Counted from the stretch's first letter, positions 33,436-45,350 are shown. The stretch: 64,000 nucleotides of DNA from Fremontodendron californicum (GCA_030761205.1 JAULJL010000002.1:22857010-22921009), one strand, 5' to 3'. The notes: generated by a model from the sequence alone, not told the origin. Program-made: numbers and translations.

Positions 33436-34890
33436 TCATGCACAATGTTTCTTATGACACTTGGCTTCCCCATCTTCAAAACTTATCGAACCAGCCTTGA
33501 TGAGATCTCTGACCTTGTACTTCAAAGTGGGGCAGTTCTCTGTTGAGTGACCTTGATTGCCAGAATGGTACCCACAACACTCATTAGCATCATACCAGCT
33601 CGGATAAGGGGGCTTCAGAGGCGCTATTTGCATGGGTGTCACAAGGTGATTCTGGATGAGTTGAGGTAGTAGCTCACTGTATGTCACAGGAATCGGGTCA
33701 ACCTGATTTATTTTTCGCTTTTTATGCCCCCTTCGATTATTCCCGAGGATGTTCGATTGATAGACAGATGTAAATTCTGGTGTAGTTGCAGTCATTGGTT
33801 GGTAGGGATAAAAACCTTGAGAGACATTGTTCAGGGTAGAGTTAAATGGCTGATACGAGGAGAATTGGGGAGATGGGGCAAAGTCTTCCACGACTTGGGT
33901 ATCTTTCTTTTTATTTTCAGATGCCCTGTTCTTGGTATTGGATGTTCTTTCTCCTTCAATTTTCCCATCCTTGATAGCATTCTCAATCATCTCCCCTGAA
34001 ATTACCATGTCTGAAAAATTATTTGTGATGTTGCCAACAAGTATATCATAGTACGGAGCCTGCAGTGTATTCACAAAAAGGACAGTGGTTTCCTTCTGAG
34101 TTAAGGGCGGTTGTACTTGGACGGCCAGGCTCATCCACCGTTGCACATATTCTTTGAAGCTCTCAGTAGCTCTTTTCTTCATATTTTGCAAGGTGAGACG
34201 GTCAGGCGCCGTGTCAGTCATATGCTTGTACTGGTCTAGAAAAACCCTAGCCAAGTCATTCCAAGAGTGAATCTGATCCTTGCTCAACTGACTATACCAC
34301 CTAATTGCGGATCCGCTGAGGCTATCTTGAAAGCAGTGAATCAAAAGCTTATCATTATCTATATGACTTGTCATCTTCCGGCAGAACATAGTGATGTGGG
34401 CTGATGGATCTGTCGTCCCGTCATATTTCACGAAGTCAGGGATCTTGAACTTAGGAGGAATGACTAAATCGAAGACCAAGCATCGTTCTTTCGTCTCCAC
34501 ACTCTCTAATACGTCTGCATTTTCTACTGCCCGGAGCCTTTCATCTAGCAACTGATATTTCCCTTGGGAATCTGTCAACTCAACCTCATTTACTGCAACC
34601 CTTTTCAACTTGGCCTGTTCAGCTGGATCATCTGAGTTTAGGACATTGACGGGGTTAACAGTGTTCTGGGCATCACTTATTGCGACCTCATCTTGGCCCT
34701 TTTGTACCTCTAACCCTTCTCCGGCGACAAAGTTTTCGGTGTATCCTTTTCCCTTGATTACGGTGGACATCAGCTCCATCAATTTAGTCATCTGATCCTT
34801 AGATTCTGCTTGAGACTTTGCCAGCTGTTCTCGCAATTCTTTCTGTTCCCTTTCCATTTTTTCCATTCGGGCAACTTGTTCATCCTCCAT
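33436..34890 (-). CDS. gag: Gag of the giant Tat/Ogre-type element
   Basis: An intact 484-codon frame. The N-terminus (residues 1-50) is a charged coiled-coil-like stretch starting MEDEQVARMEKMEREQKELR. Residues about 140-300 form the retrotransposon gag capsid region (FKIPDFVKYDGTTDPSAHI, then DSLSGSAIRWYSQL and FLDQYKHM). The C-terminus has one zinc knuckle, CGYHSGNQGHSTENC, followed by LKYKVRDLIKAG, a signature of Ogre/Tat Gag. It would form the RNA-packaging particle. No pol follows: the next 5 kb toward the 3' LTR is non-coding repeats. The intact frame in an element old enough to carry two nested insertions suggests that Gag was still needed recently. Confidence 0.88.
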   Translation of the reverse strand: MEDEQVARMEKMEREQKELREQLAKSQAESKDQMTKLMELMSTVIKGKGYTENFVAGEGLEVQKGQDEVAISDAQNTVNPVNVLNSDDPAEQAKLKRVAVNEVELTDSQGKYQLLDERLRAVENADVLESVETKERCLVFDLVIPPKFKIPDFVKYDGTTDPSAHITMFCRKMTSHIDNDKLLIHCFQDSLSGSAIRWYSQLSKDQIHSWNDLARVFLDQYKHMTDTAPDRLTLQNMKKRATESFKEYVQRWMSLAVQVQPPLTQKETTVLFVNTLQAPYYDILVGNITNNFSDMVISGEMIENAIKDGKIEGERTSNTKNRASENKKKDTQVVEDFAPSPQFSSYQPFNSTLNNVSQGFYPYQPMTATTPEFTSVYQSNILGNNRRGHKKRKINQVDPIPVTYSELLPQLIQNHLVTPMQIAPLKPPYPSWYDANECCGYHSGNQGHSTENCPTLKYKVRDLIKAGSISFEDGEAKCHKKHCA

Positions 34891-34899
34891 AGCACCAGC

Positions 34900-36350
34900 C
34901 TGTATTAAAAGTGTACTCAGTAATTCTTCTGATTTGAAATGGAAATTCTTTCAAAGACTCCTAAAGCCAAGCCAACTTCTATTTTATTTCCCCCAAATGT
35001 ATGTCATGATGAATGAGCCATGAATGCAATTTGATGCATGTGAAGCCTAAACAATATGATGTATGGATATGTACAATGGAAACATGCTGACCATATATGT
35101 GATAAATGCAATCACAATGCCAACATGTTGCAAACAAAGAATAAACAAATCAACACATGGATATATGCAATGACTGGTCATATGCATTTTAGCATGTTTC
35201 CCAATGAATGATCGTATATCCTATGAATGCAACACGGTGTCAATTATGATACATGCAAACAATGAATGATTGATATAGAGTATATACAAAGAAAATCATG
35301 CTAACCATGTGTGTCATGAATGCGACCTAATGCTAACATGATGTATGTAATAAGCAAATTAATGCATGAACATATACAAAGAAATTATGCTGACTATGTT
35401 TGTTATGAATGCAACCCAAAGTCAACATGATGCATGTAAAGAATAAGCAGATCAATGCATGGATATATACAATGAATGACCATGTATGTTCCAAATGTAT
35501 TTCCCAATGAATGATCATATACACTATGAATGCCACACAATGTCAATTATGATGCATGTGAAGAATAAATGACTGACACAGAGTATATACAACGAAGGTC
35601 ATGCTGACCGTGTATGTCATGAATGCAACCTGATGCCAATATGACAAATTAATGCATGAGCATATCATGATGACTGTGTATGCCATGAATGCAACCTGAT
35701 GCCAACATGATGCATGTAAAAAATAAGCAAATTAATGCATGGATATATACAATGAATGACCATGTATGTTCCAAATGCATTTCCCAATGAATGATCATAT
35801 ACACTATGAATGCCACACAATGTCAATTATGATGCATGTGAAGAATAAATGACTGACACAGAGTATATACAAAGAAGGTCATGCTGACCGTGTATGTCAT
35901 GAATGCCACCTGATGCCAACATGATGCATGTAAAGAAAGAATAAATTGATACATAAGTATATACAAATAATGACCATGCATGTCATAAACGTATCTTACA
36001 ATGAATGACCATGCATGCTATGACTATAACATGATGTCAAAATGATACATGCAAAAATAAATGAATTAACACAAAGGTATATACAAAGAAATCAATGATT
36101 ACACGAAATTGGTGGGACTATTCAAAAATCTCATTATCCAGGATTTGCCTCCAAATTTTTTTTTTTTTTGATTTTTTTTGATTTTTTTTTGATAAACCAA
36201 TCACATCATTTTCAAAAGAATTTCAGGGTGGATCTTACTATGGTACAATATGCAAATGTTCATGTGACACTACCAGTTTTATGAAATCATCAAATTCAAT
36301 TACCAACTGTTTATTGCAAAGAATGAGATCAATAATACAACCAAAAATGT
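34900..36350. repeat. Gag leader with imperfect repeats of about 280 bp
   Basis: Upstream of gag in element orientation. Blocks with ATGAATGACCATGTATGTTC and AATGCCACACAATGTCAATT recur at about 35473-35640 and 35752-35930, with more diverged copies from 35000 to 36060. Many short CATG/ATGCAT words. No coding sequence. Confidence 0.65.
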
Positions 36351-36355
36351 ACATG

Positions 36356-37859
36356 TGATAACTCGTATAATTATATAGTTCTTAGTTATGTTTTATTATT
36401 GTTTTGTGTCAAATACGAGTTATTATTGCTTAGTCTAATTGTGTTTATGATATTTTATATTTTTATGTAATTTGGTGTTTTTCACGAGTTTCTTTGAGTG
36501 ATTTCAGATTACTAGGTTAAATCAACAATTAAGGGCAAATCCAGTTCAGTTCCAGTTCCGACACCTTTTTCCATATCCGCTATATCTGGAGTTTCACTGA
36601 AGAAATAAGGCTGAATTTTTTACAGTGCAAAGTTAAGAGGCATATCTATCTTTTTCATGTTTTACACTTCTTGAAACGGAGTCGTTTTCTCTAGCGAAAT
36701 CGACCATCAAGTTGGCTGATGTGCAATGACGTCTGTGCTGACCTGTTTTGGTATTTTGACCATATCTTCCGATCCACATGAGCAAATGATCTGATTCCAA
36801 CGGCTATGGATCCGTAACTGATAGGGGTATATTTTTCTAGAAGACCATTTGATCAGATCGAGCCTTCAACATTGACAAAATCGACCATCAAGCTGGCTGA
36901 TCAGAATTGTCATACAATATGACGAAAATTGTTAGAAAAATGCACCCACCTATTATACCTACCTTTGAAATTTATAAAGCTTGTCTCTTGTCATTTAGCT
37001 CTCCAAAATGTGTATAAATAGAGGGCCTTGGATGAGCATTATTGTAGATTGGTAGGATATTAGCCATTGTAATAAAATTCTCTAAGTTTTCTTCTTCTTT
37101 CCTTTCTCTAGTTTTCTTTTTTTTTTTTATTTACTTATGCTTCTTACATTTCTTTTCATTTCATTCATATCTAGTATGTGTTGCTAATCATATTGTTGAG
37201 GTGATGAGGTGAAGCTTTTGGTAAATGCTAAGGTTAGTCTCTTAAACATGAGCTAAAATGAATCATCATTTATAAACACTAGTATAGATAATATTTTCTT
37301 TTGGTTTAAAATCATACTTGCAAAGTAGGGATCTTGATTCATTATTGACAAGGAAAATGGCACAGTAAATGCTTGGTTTCATAACCTTGATTTGTTGTAG
37401 ACATATACCTTGGCATAAGGAATGCTTGGACTCTTTTTATGAGTTTTGAGGACACCAAATGAACATAATATCATATGCTATGGACGTTGGACAATTTGGA
37501 CTGAATTGCTAAACCTTCCGATTGGAACCTCCTTTATGTGTGGATTTCAATTGTGTAATAAAACAAGATTAATCTTAGCATAACACCAAGAGTGGATTCT
37601 CTAACCTCAACATCTTTTCTTATTGTTTTTTATATCTTGTTTAATTTCTTTTATATTTTGTTTATTTTGTTCTCTAATATCTTGTTTATCTTATTTTATT
37701 GTTGATTCCCTAATATTTTGTTTACTTTCTTTGTCTTATATATTTATAAACTTATACTTACTAATACGCTTCCCTGTGGTTCGACCTCGGACACCCGAGA
37801 ATTTATTACTTGAACATAACCTGCACTTGGGTTTACAACTCTTAATTGAGTCTCCATCA
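36356..37859 (+). repeat. 5' LTR of element B
   Basis: 1504 bp, TGATAACTCG...CTCCATCA, TATA box at 37013-37020. Confidence 0.93.
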
Positions 37860-37865
37860 AGTTTT

Positions 37866-37883
37866 TGGCGCCGTTGCCGGGGA
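37866..37883 (+). promoter_or_regulatory. Primer-binding site of element B
   Basis: Identical to that of element A (tRNA-Asp type), six bases after the LTR end. Confidence 0.88.
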
Positions 37884-38060
37884 AGCAATACTAAGTATAT
37901 AAGTTTATAAGTATATTTATTTTTATTGGCTGGTTATACCGCCTAATCTGTATATTAACTTTGTTTTATGCTTGTTTGGCGACGTGATTTTAGATCTCGT
38001 CGTTTAGTTAGATTTTATTGTGAAACTTTTTCAGGTAATCTTTCTAATACAACTCCTACC

Positions 38061-40967
38061 ATGGCTGACAATGAAAGTGTTCATGCTGAAGATGAGAACA
38101 GACAAGTACGCACCATGCGTGACTACTTGCAACCAACTCGAAGCTCATCACCCTCTTGTTTTATTTTTCCTCTCAATGCAAACAACTTTCGTTTTAAACC
38201 AGGTATGATAGCTTTGCTTCCAAATTTCCATGGGTTAGAATCGGAAAGTGCTTACTCGTTTCTAAAAGACTTCGAAGATGTATGTGTCACCTTTAATGAC
38301 CAACAATGTACAAATGAAATTGTCAAGCTAAAATTATTTCCTTTTTCTTTAAAAGATAAAGCAAAAATTTGGCTTCATAATTTAAAACCAAGGTCAATTG
38401 GCACATGGCAAGAATTACAAACTGAGTTTCTAAAGAAATTTTTCCCAGCACATAAAACTACTGCTTTGAAAAGACAGATTCAAAATTTCAATCAAAATCA
38501 AAATGAAGCAATTTTTCAGTGCTGGGAGCGTTTTAAAGATTTGTTAAGTTCTTGTCCACATCATGGTTTTGAAAAATGGCGTCTTATTAGTTTCTTTTAT
38601 GAAAGTTTAACTCCCGAAACTAAACAATTTGTTGAAACAATGTGTAACGGTGAGTTTCTAGAAAAAGAACCTGAAGAAGCCTTTGACTACCTAGACCATT
38701 TGGCAGATAACTCTCAAGCCTGGCACACAGATAATTCCTCTGAAAGTTCCAATAGATCTAATCTTGTTTCTAACAGAGGTAAATATCATTTTAGTCAAGA
38801 AGATGAGATAAAAGCTAAAGTAGCTAATTTGGCTAGAAAGATTGAAGCCATGGAACTTAGAGAAGTAAAAGAAGTCAAAACGGTTAAAAATGAAGAAAGT
38901 TGTGGAATTTGTGAAATCATGGGACACCCCACTTCTGAATGTCCAAACATTCCCATTCTTAAAGAAGCGGTGCATGATCAAGTAAATTCCATAAACACAT
39001 TTAAAAAGCCTTTTCCTTCTCCTTACTCTGAAACGTATAACCCTGAATGGAGAAATCATCCCAACTTCAGTTGGCGGAATAATAATCATGTTCAGGTACC
39101 ACAATCTCAAAAGCCGGGCAACACTTTTTCCTATCAACCTTCACGTGTACAAACCTTGGAAGAGACATTGCAAGCATTCATGCAAACACAAGCAAATGTG
39201 AATAACCAAACTTCACAGGACATCAATGAGATCAAAAACACCTTGTCCACATTGACAGCTTCATTACGCACTCAAGAAAAAGGTAAGTTTCCTGCTCAAC
39301 CTCAGCCTAACCCTTCTACTCAATGTCTTGTTTCTTGCTCCAATGAAACTCAACAGGAAAATGCCAGTTCTATCACAACTCTTCGAAGTGGAAAGGCAAT
39401 TGACAAAAACATTCCATCAAAAGACCAAGATCCTCCTTCCCCTCCGAAAAGTAATGGTAAGGATGATGGTAAGTCTGAACTTCTTGAAAATTTGGACAAA
39501 GAAAAAGGTATGCATCCTGCTCCTTTTCCTCAAAGGTTGCAAACAATAAAGAATTTGAATCAAAATGCAGAAATTTATGAACTTTTCAAACAAGTTAAGA
39601 TTAACATTCCTTTATTGGATGCAATCAAACAAGTTCCATATTATGCTAAATTTTTGAAGGACATGTGCACATTTAAAAGGAAACATAATGTACAAAAGAA
39701 AGCATTTCTGGCGGAAAGTGTGAGCTCAATCATTCAGCACCTTACTCCACCAAAATTCAAAGATCCTAGATGTCCAACAATCTCATGCATCATTGGAAAC
39801 ACTAGAATAGAACGTGCATTGCTTGATCTTGGTGCTAGTGTTAATCTTTTGCCTTTTTCTGTTTATCAACAATTAGGTTTAGGTGAACTCAAGGAAACAC
39901 CTGTTACACTTCAACTAGCTGATCGTTCTGTAAAAATTCCTCGAGGGATAGTTGAAGATGTTTTGGTTCAAATTGAAAATTTTTACTTCCCTGTTGATTT
40001 TATTGTTTTGGACACACATCCTGTTTCAAATCCAAATGTTCAAATTCCTGTTATATTAGGCCGTCCATTTCTTGCAACTTCTAATGCTCTGATAAATTGC
40101 AGGAATGGTATGTTGAACATTTCTTTTGGAAATATGACTTTAGAATTAAATGTGTTCAACATTTGCAAGCAACCTGGTGATGATTCAGAAGTACATGAAG
40201 TGGATTTCATTGAAGAACTTGTTCATGAACATCTCACCACTACCACATTCCATGATCCTTTAGAAGCTTATTTAATTGAATGTGAGTTTGATAATGCTTC
40301 AGAAATTTCACGCACTGATTCTTTGTTAAATTCTTTTCAGGATAAGCATCGTTGGAAACAAAAGTTTGAGGAACTTCAATCACTCACAAATGTCACTGTA
40401 CCATCAACTATTGAACCGCCCAAGCTGGATTTAAAACCATTGCCATCCGAGCTAAAATATTCCTTTTTGGGAAAAATTCCTTCTCAATGGAGCCCCCAAG
40501 ATAAAAGGAAGTTTCTGAATGAGGTAAAGAAGTTCTACTGGGATGACCCTTACTTGTTCAAATATTGTCCTGATCAGATTTTTCGAAGATGCATTCCCGA
40601 CAATGAGGTAAGTAGTGTAATTAAGTTTTGTCATTCCGAGGCATGTGGTGGTCATTTTTCATCAAAGAAAACTGCTGCAAAAATTTTACAGTGTGGATTT
40701 TACTGGCCAACTTTATTCAAAGATGCATATAATTTTTGCAAGTCTTTGGTATATAAATTTCACGTATTTTCTGGTAAGTTGAGATCAAGATGGACTGGCC
40801 CATTTGTGGTTAAGCATGTGTATCATTATGGAGCAGTTGACATTGAGAATCCTCAAAATGGTAATGTATTCAAGGTAAATGGACAAAGACTCAAACTCTT
40901 TTTGGAAAATCATGTTACTCAAGAAGAGGTTGTTTTTCTTTCTGATCCTTGTTTTGAAAATAACTAG
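38061..40967 (+). CDS. gag-pro: Gag-protease-partial integrase fusion of element B (RT and RNase H missing)
   Basis: An open frame of 968 codons from the ATG in ACCATGG context. It keeps the whole Gag, the CCHC knuckle, the protease DLGAS motif and about 150 residues beyond. At 40470/40471 it jumps to the sequence that in element A follows position 19430, so the RT and RNase H domains are missing. It then has the integrase HHCC start (HSEACGGH) and a second jump near 40744 that removes the integrase catalytic core, ending in the GPF-type module. Both jumps keep the frame. The first removes exactly 1596 nt, corresponding to a GT...AG segment of element A. Gag and protease could be made, but replication would depend on a partner such as element A. 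Confidence 0.88.
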   Translation: MADNESVHAEDENRQVRTMRDYLQPTRSSSPSCFIFPLNANNFRFKPGMIALLPNFHGLESESAYSFLKDFEDVCVTFNDQQCTNEIVKLKLFPFSLKDKAKIWLHNLKPRSIGTWQELQTEFLKKFFPAHKTTALKRQIQNFNQNQNEAIFQCWERFKDLLSSCPHHGFEKWRLISFFYESLTPETKQFVETMCNGEFLEKEPEEAFDYLDHLADNSQAWHTDNSSESSNRSNLVSNRGKYHFSQEDEIKAKVANLARKIEAMELREVKEVKTVKNEESCGICEIMGHPTSECPNIPILKEAVHDQVNSINTFKKPFPSPYSETYNPEWRNHPNFSWRNNNHVQVPQSQKPGNTFSYQPSRVQTLEETLQAFMQTQANVNNQTSQDINEIKNTLSTLTASLRTQEKGKFPAQPQPNPSTQCLVSCSNETQQENASSITTLRSGKAIDKNIPSKDQDPPSPPKSNGKDDGKSELLENLDKEKGMHPAPFPQRLQTIKNLNQNAEIYELFKQVKINIPLLDAIKQVPYYAKFLKDMCTFKRKHNVQKKAFLAESVSSIIQHLTPPKFKDPRCPTISCIIGNTRIERALLDLGASVNLLPFSVYQQLGLGELKETPVTLQLADRSVKIPRGIVEDVLVQIENFYFPVDFIVLDTHPVSNPNVQIPVILGRPFLATSNALINCRNGMLNISFGNMTLELNVFNICKQPGDDSEVHEVDFIEELVHEHLTTTTFHDPLEAYLIECEFDNASEISRTDSLLNSFQDKHRWKQKFEELQSLTNVTVPSTIEPPKLDLKPLPSELKYSFLGKIPSQWSPQDKRKFLNEVKKFYWDDPYLFKYCPDQIFRRCIPDNEVSSVIKFCHSEACGGHFSSKKTAAKILQCGFYWPTLFKDAYNFCKSLVYKFHVFSGKLRSRWTGPFVVKHVYHYGAVDIENPQNGNVFKVNGQRLKLFLENHVTQEEVVFLSDPCFENN

Positions 40968-42943
40968 ATGTAAATATAATTTTTACTAATTTCCACAAAA
41001 AAAAAAAAATTTGATGTGTTTTAAGCCATTTAGAAGTATTCATTCTGAACAAGGTCTGAGTAAGGGAGACTTGAGACATACCTTGTCAGTTTGATTTCTT
41101 CTTTCAAAAAAAAAAAAAAACAATTGTTGTGTTTTAAGCAATTTAGAAGTATTCATTCTGAACAAGGTCTGAGTAAGGGAGACTTGAGACATACCTTGTC
41201 AGTTTGATTTTAATCTTTTTATGTTTACTTGTTAATTTTTGTTAAGTATTTTAGGATTATTTAGGTTGCATGAGTTTGTTTTGTTTTGAGTCTTAGTTAT
41301 TCCTATTCTTATGTTATTAGTTCTTTTCTCTTACACATGATTCTTTCATTTGGGTTAATAGACTTACATTGAGGACAATGTAAGAATTAAGTGTGGGGGG
41401 AACGATTTAGGATTTCTTTTATTTTTGTCTACTATTTTTTTTATGAGTCTTTATTATTATTATTATTATTTTAATGTGTTCTAGTTCCTTTTTAATACAA
41501 TGATGAGATATGAATTGCATAAGTCTAAAACAGATTTATTAGTGAGAAGATTTTCATGAGAATTGAGCTTGATGTCAACCTTTTTATGAGCCAATGTTAA
41601 TATGATATGTTGATTGAGAAAGAAGCATGTTTAGACTTAATCTGACTTGTATAATCATCCTTGTGAGTTTTTGAGCCTATAATGATTGATGCATTATACA
41701 AATCAATCTAATTTCTTTCTTGAGTGCTCTTATGATTACATGATTCTCTAGAACTTGCTTTAAACCGTTTGAGACTATATTGATACATGTGACAACATGA
41801 ATATGATAGAGGCATTAGGATTATAACCAGAGCCAAACATCCATCCATTATTAATGTTCTAAGAGAACATCCACACTAGTGAGCCAATTTGAGCCTACAT
41901 TAAATATGCTATTTTATTGGTAACCAGAACTTACACCTAGCCTAAATATACTTATATCCTTACCCTTGTTCTAAAGATGGATTATATATTTTGAGACATA
42001 TTGCAAAAACAAGGGATACTTTTTGAAAATTTGGGTTAGAACGAAAGATAAGTGTGGGGGAGGAGAGAGGCAAAAGTCAAGAGAAAAAGAAAGGGATCAT
42101 TGTCAAATACATTCCCATATTAAAAAAAAAAAAAATCTTCTCTTGAACTTCTAGTTAAAGTAAAGAAAAAGATGTTACAAAGTTGGTTAGAATGAAGCAA
42201 AGGCTCAACATGAATATTTAGCCTATGTTATTATGTGCTTTATAAGAGTTTTGAGAAGTTTTATTCGTATGATCTTATTATGTCTCTAAACTCTATGAAC
42301 TCTTTGGAACCTTTGTGATATCTTTATCCTTTTGTTCTTTAACCACATTATAACCCTTTGGCCCCATTACAACCTTGAAAAAGGACCTCTTGATTTATGA
42401 AGTTGTATGATCTAAATAGTGGAGAATAGGTGGACAAGCAAGCATATGGTAGAACTGTTTTCATGAGATTGATTGAGTGTAAACACTTTACCACTACTTT
42501 AAAGAGTGAAAATCATGAGAGTATAGTGAGAAGTTGAGATTAAGTTGAATATGCACTATTTTGATTGAAATATGTTATGTTAATATTGGCTTAACTCATT
42601 TATTTACATTCAAGCATGAATTTTTGTGAAATTCTTTGAGCTATTGATTAGTTTATAAGACTTGTTCAAAGATTGTCTCTAATTTATATTGAAAGGATTA
42701 GGAGTAAATATTTTTAGTGTATGTAGTTTACTTATATTTTAGTTTTTCAATGTTTGTGGGTATCGTTCTAGCAAACCCTCACGAGACTAAACTCGTCCAC
42801 TAGGGACACCTAGGGGTTTAAAGGCTTGTGTCACATGCTAAGTGCCACCGTGATTTCCAACGAAAATGGATTAGATTAGATTTTCTTATTTTATTTTTAT
42901 TGAGTCGTTGCTAGGGACTAGCAACAATCTAAGTGTGGGGGTG
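40968..42943 (+). other. 3' non-coding region of element B
   Basis: Joins the post-pol sequence directly to the region that follows LOG in element A. A segment containing GTATTCATTCTGAACAAGGT and GAGACTTGAGACATACCTTG is present twice (about 41022-41100 and 41131-41210), against once in A. It holds a hairpin at 41363-41384 and several AAGTGTGGGGG tracts (41390, 42050, 42931). No ORF. Confidence 0.7.
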
Positions 42944-44447
42944 TGATAACTCGTATAATTATATAGTTCTTAGTTATGTTTTATTATTGTTTTGTGTCAA
43001 ATACGAGTTATTATTGCTTAGTCTAATTGTGTTTATGATATTTTATATTTTTATGTAATTTGGTGTTTTTCACGAGTTTCTTTGAGTGATTTCAGATTAC
43101 TAGGTTAAATCAACAATTAAGGGCAAATCCAGTTCAGTTCCAGTTCCGACACCTTTTTCCATATCCGCTATATCTGGAGTTTCACTGAAGCAATAAGGCT
43201 GAATTTTTTACAGTGCAAAGTTAAGAGGCATATCTATCTTTTTCATGTTTTACACTTCTTGAAACGGAGTCTTTTTCTCTAGCGAAATCGACCATCAAGT
43301 TGGCTGATGTGCAATGACGTCTGTGCTGACCTGTTTTGGTATTTTGACCATATCTTCCGATCCACATGAGAAAATGATCTGATTCCAACGGCTATGGATC
43401 CGTAACTGATAGGGGTATATTTTTCTAGAAGACCATTTGATCAGATCGAGCCTCCAACATTGACAAAATCGACCATCAAGCTGGCTGATCAGAATTGTCA
43501 TACAATATGACGAAAATTGTTAGAAAAATGCACCCACCTATTATACCTACCTTTGAAATTTATAAAGCTTGTCTCTTGTCATTTAGCTCTCCAAAATGTG
43601 TATAAATAGAGGGCCTTGGATGAGCATTATTGTAGATTGGTAGGATATTAGCCATTGTAATAAAATTCTCTAAGTTTTCTTCTTCTTTCCTTTCTCTAGT
43701 TTTCTTTTTTTTTTTTATTTACTTATGCTTCTTACATTTCTTTTCATTTCATTCATATCTAGTATGTGTTGCTAATCATATTGTTGAGGTGATGAGGTGA
43801 AGCTTTTGGTAAATGCTAAGGTTAGTCTCTTAAACATGAGCTAAAATGAATCATCATTTATAAACACTAGTATAGATAATATTTTCTTTTGGTTTAAAAT
43901 CATACTTGCAAAGTAGGGATCTTGATTCATTATTGACAAGGAAAATGGCACAGTAAATGCTTGGTTTCATAACCTTGATTTGTTGTAGACATATACCTTG
44001 GCATAAGGAATGCTTGGACTCTTTTTATGAGTTTTGAGGACACCAAATGAACATAATATCATATGCTATGGACGTTGGACAATTTGGACTGAATTGCTAA
44101 ACCTTCCGATTGGAACCTCCTTTATGTGTGGATTTCAATTGTGTAATAAAACAAGATTAATCTTAGCATAACACCAAGAGTGGATTCTCTAACCTCAACA
44201 TCTTTTCTTATTGTTTTTTATATCTTGTTTAATTTCTTTTATATTTTGTTTATTTTGTTCTCTAATATCTTGTTTATCTTATTTTGTTGTTGATTCCCTA
44301 ATATTTTGTTTACTTTCTTTGTCTTATATATTTATAAACTTATACTTACTAATACGCTTCCCTGTGGTTCGACCTCGGACACCCGAGAATTTATTACTTG
44401 AACATAACCTGCACTTGGGTTTACAACTCTTAATTGAGTCTCCATCA
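42944..44447 (+). repeat. 3' LTR of element B
   Basis: 1504 bp. Differences from the 5' LTR seen by eye include GAAGCAATAAGG for GAAGAAATAAGG, GAGTCTTTTT for GAGTCGTTTT, and GAGAAAATG for GAGCAAATG. It is followed by the ACATG duplication. Confidence 0.93.
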
Positions 44448-44452
44448 ACATG

Positions 44453-45332
44453 CTCTATTTACACATGCATGAAATGTGCCACATGCAAAAATGCTTGAAA
44501 AAGGATTTTTTTTTTAAAAAAACAGCTAATGAACATTTGCCCCAGCAATATCTGCTTATTTAGGCATCACGATGCCTTCGAGGCGGAGTATCACATTTAT
44601 TACGGGCGATGTACGTACATCGTTGCCCGATCTACCACACTTATTCGGAGTGTAAAACATGTAACAAAAAGTTTAGAAATGTCCCTCCATGTGTTCCTAT
44701 TTTCGGTATATCTAACGGAAATTCGGGATGGCTTCGCCTAGGTTCACTATATGAGGGTGAATCGGTTCTAAGGCCCTGAATTGTTCCTCACTGTCGCCGG
44801 TGAAGGCTAGTAAGGCACCCCGATAAAAGCGGGTTCAATTCGTTAGAGTATATTTTCCTATGCCCGTACGGAGGATTATCACGAAGGCATTAGGTACTTT
44901 ATACTCCGAAAGTGTTTCACTAGCCCATACGGAGGATCATCACGAAGGCGTAGTTACTTTACTCCCACTTAAAAGGACGGAACCCGGGTATAGGATTCAT
45001 GTTATGCAAATGCACGTGTAGTGTGTGTGGAGGAATAATAAACCTTTCACCACCTATTCTACAAACCTTATTCTAAATGCCCTAGCAATTAAAACATTCA
45101 AGAATAGTGTAACGCATTAACCAACAAGCAATTATAATATGCAACCTTAAATAACTAGAGAACAATAATAAAATGCATGCACATGAGTATGAACATATTT
45201 AAAAATATTTTACTATTTTTCAAAATTCTCCTTATTAAAAAAATGTGGGAATTAAAATTAAATACCAATTAAACCAACAAAATCGAGACTGAGATAACAC
45301 ACGACAAATTCTAGGCCTGACTCTCTAATATT
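44453..45332. other. 5' leader of the giant element beside the primer-binding site
   Basis: Non-coding leader on the - strand. It holds a perfect 16-base palindrome at 44607-44622 and a direct repeat containing TACGGAGGATCATCACGAAG (44870-44965). Element B inserted at the far end of this segment. Confidence 0.5.
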
Positions 45333-45350
45333 TCCCCAGTGGAGTCGCCA
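45333..45350 (-). promoter_or_regulatory. Primer-binding site, tRNA-Arg type
   Basis: Reads TGGCGACTCCACTGGGGA on the - strand, three bases inside the 5' LTR end. It begins with TGG, as expected for pairing with a CCA-ended tRNA. Ogre elements are known to use a tRNA-Arg primer; the exact tRNA is inferred. Confidence 0.75.

Larger units (their letters stand above)
36356..44447 (+). mobile_element. Element B: deleted, non-autonomous Athila-type element (8,092 bp)
   Basis: LTRs 36356-37859 and 42944-44447, 1504 bp each, with about five differences seen between them. The target duplication ACATG is at 36351-36355 and 44448-44452. It belongs to the same family as element A but to a slightly different LTR subtype (52 bp longer). 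Primer site TGGCGCCGTTGCCGGGGA is at 37866-37883. It has an open gag-protease-partial integrase frame, no RT or RNase H, no integrase catalytic core, and neither ORF2 nor LOG. It is inserted in the leader of the giant element. Confidence 0.93.

Noticed and set aside
40735..40790. Second deletion in element B as another splicing event
   Set aside because: The junction near 40744 does not fall on GT and AG borders in element A, and about 20 bases at the join do not match either side cleanly, so an ordinary deletion or recombination with another copy fits better.
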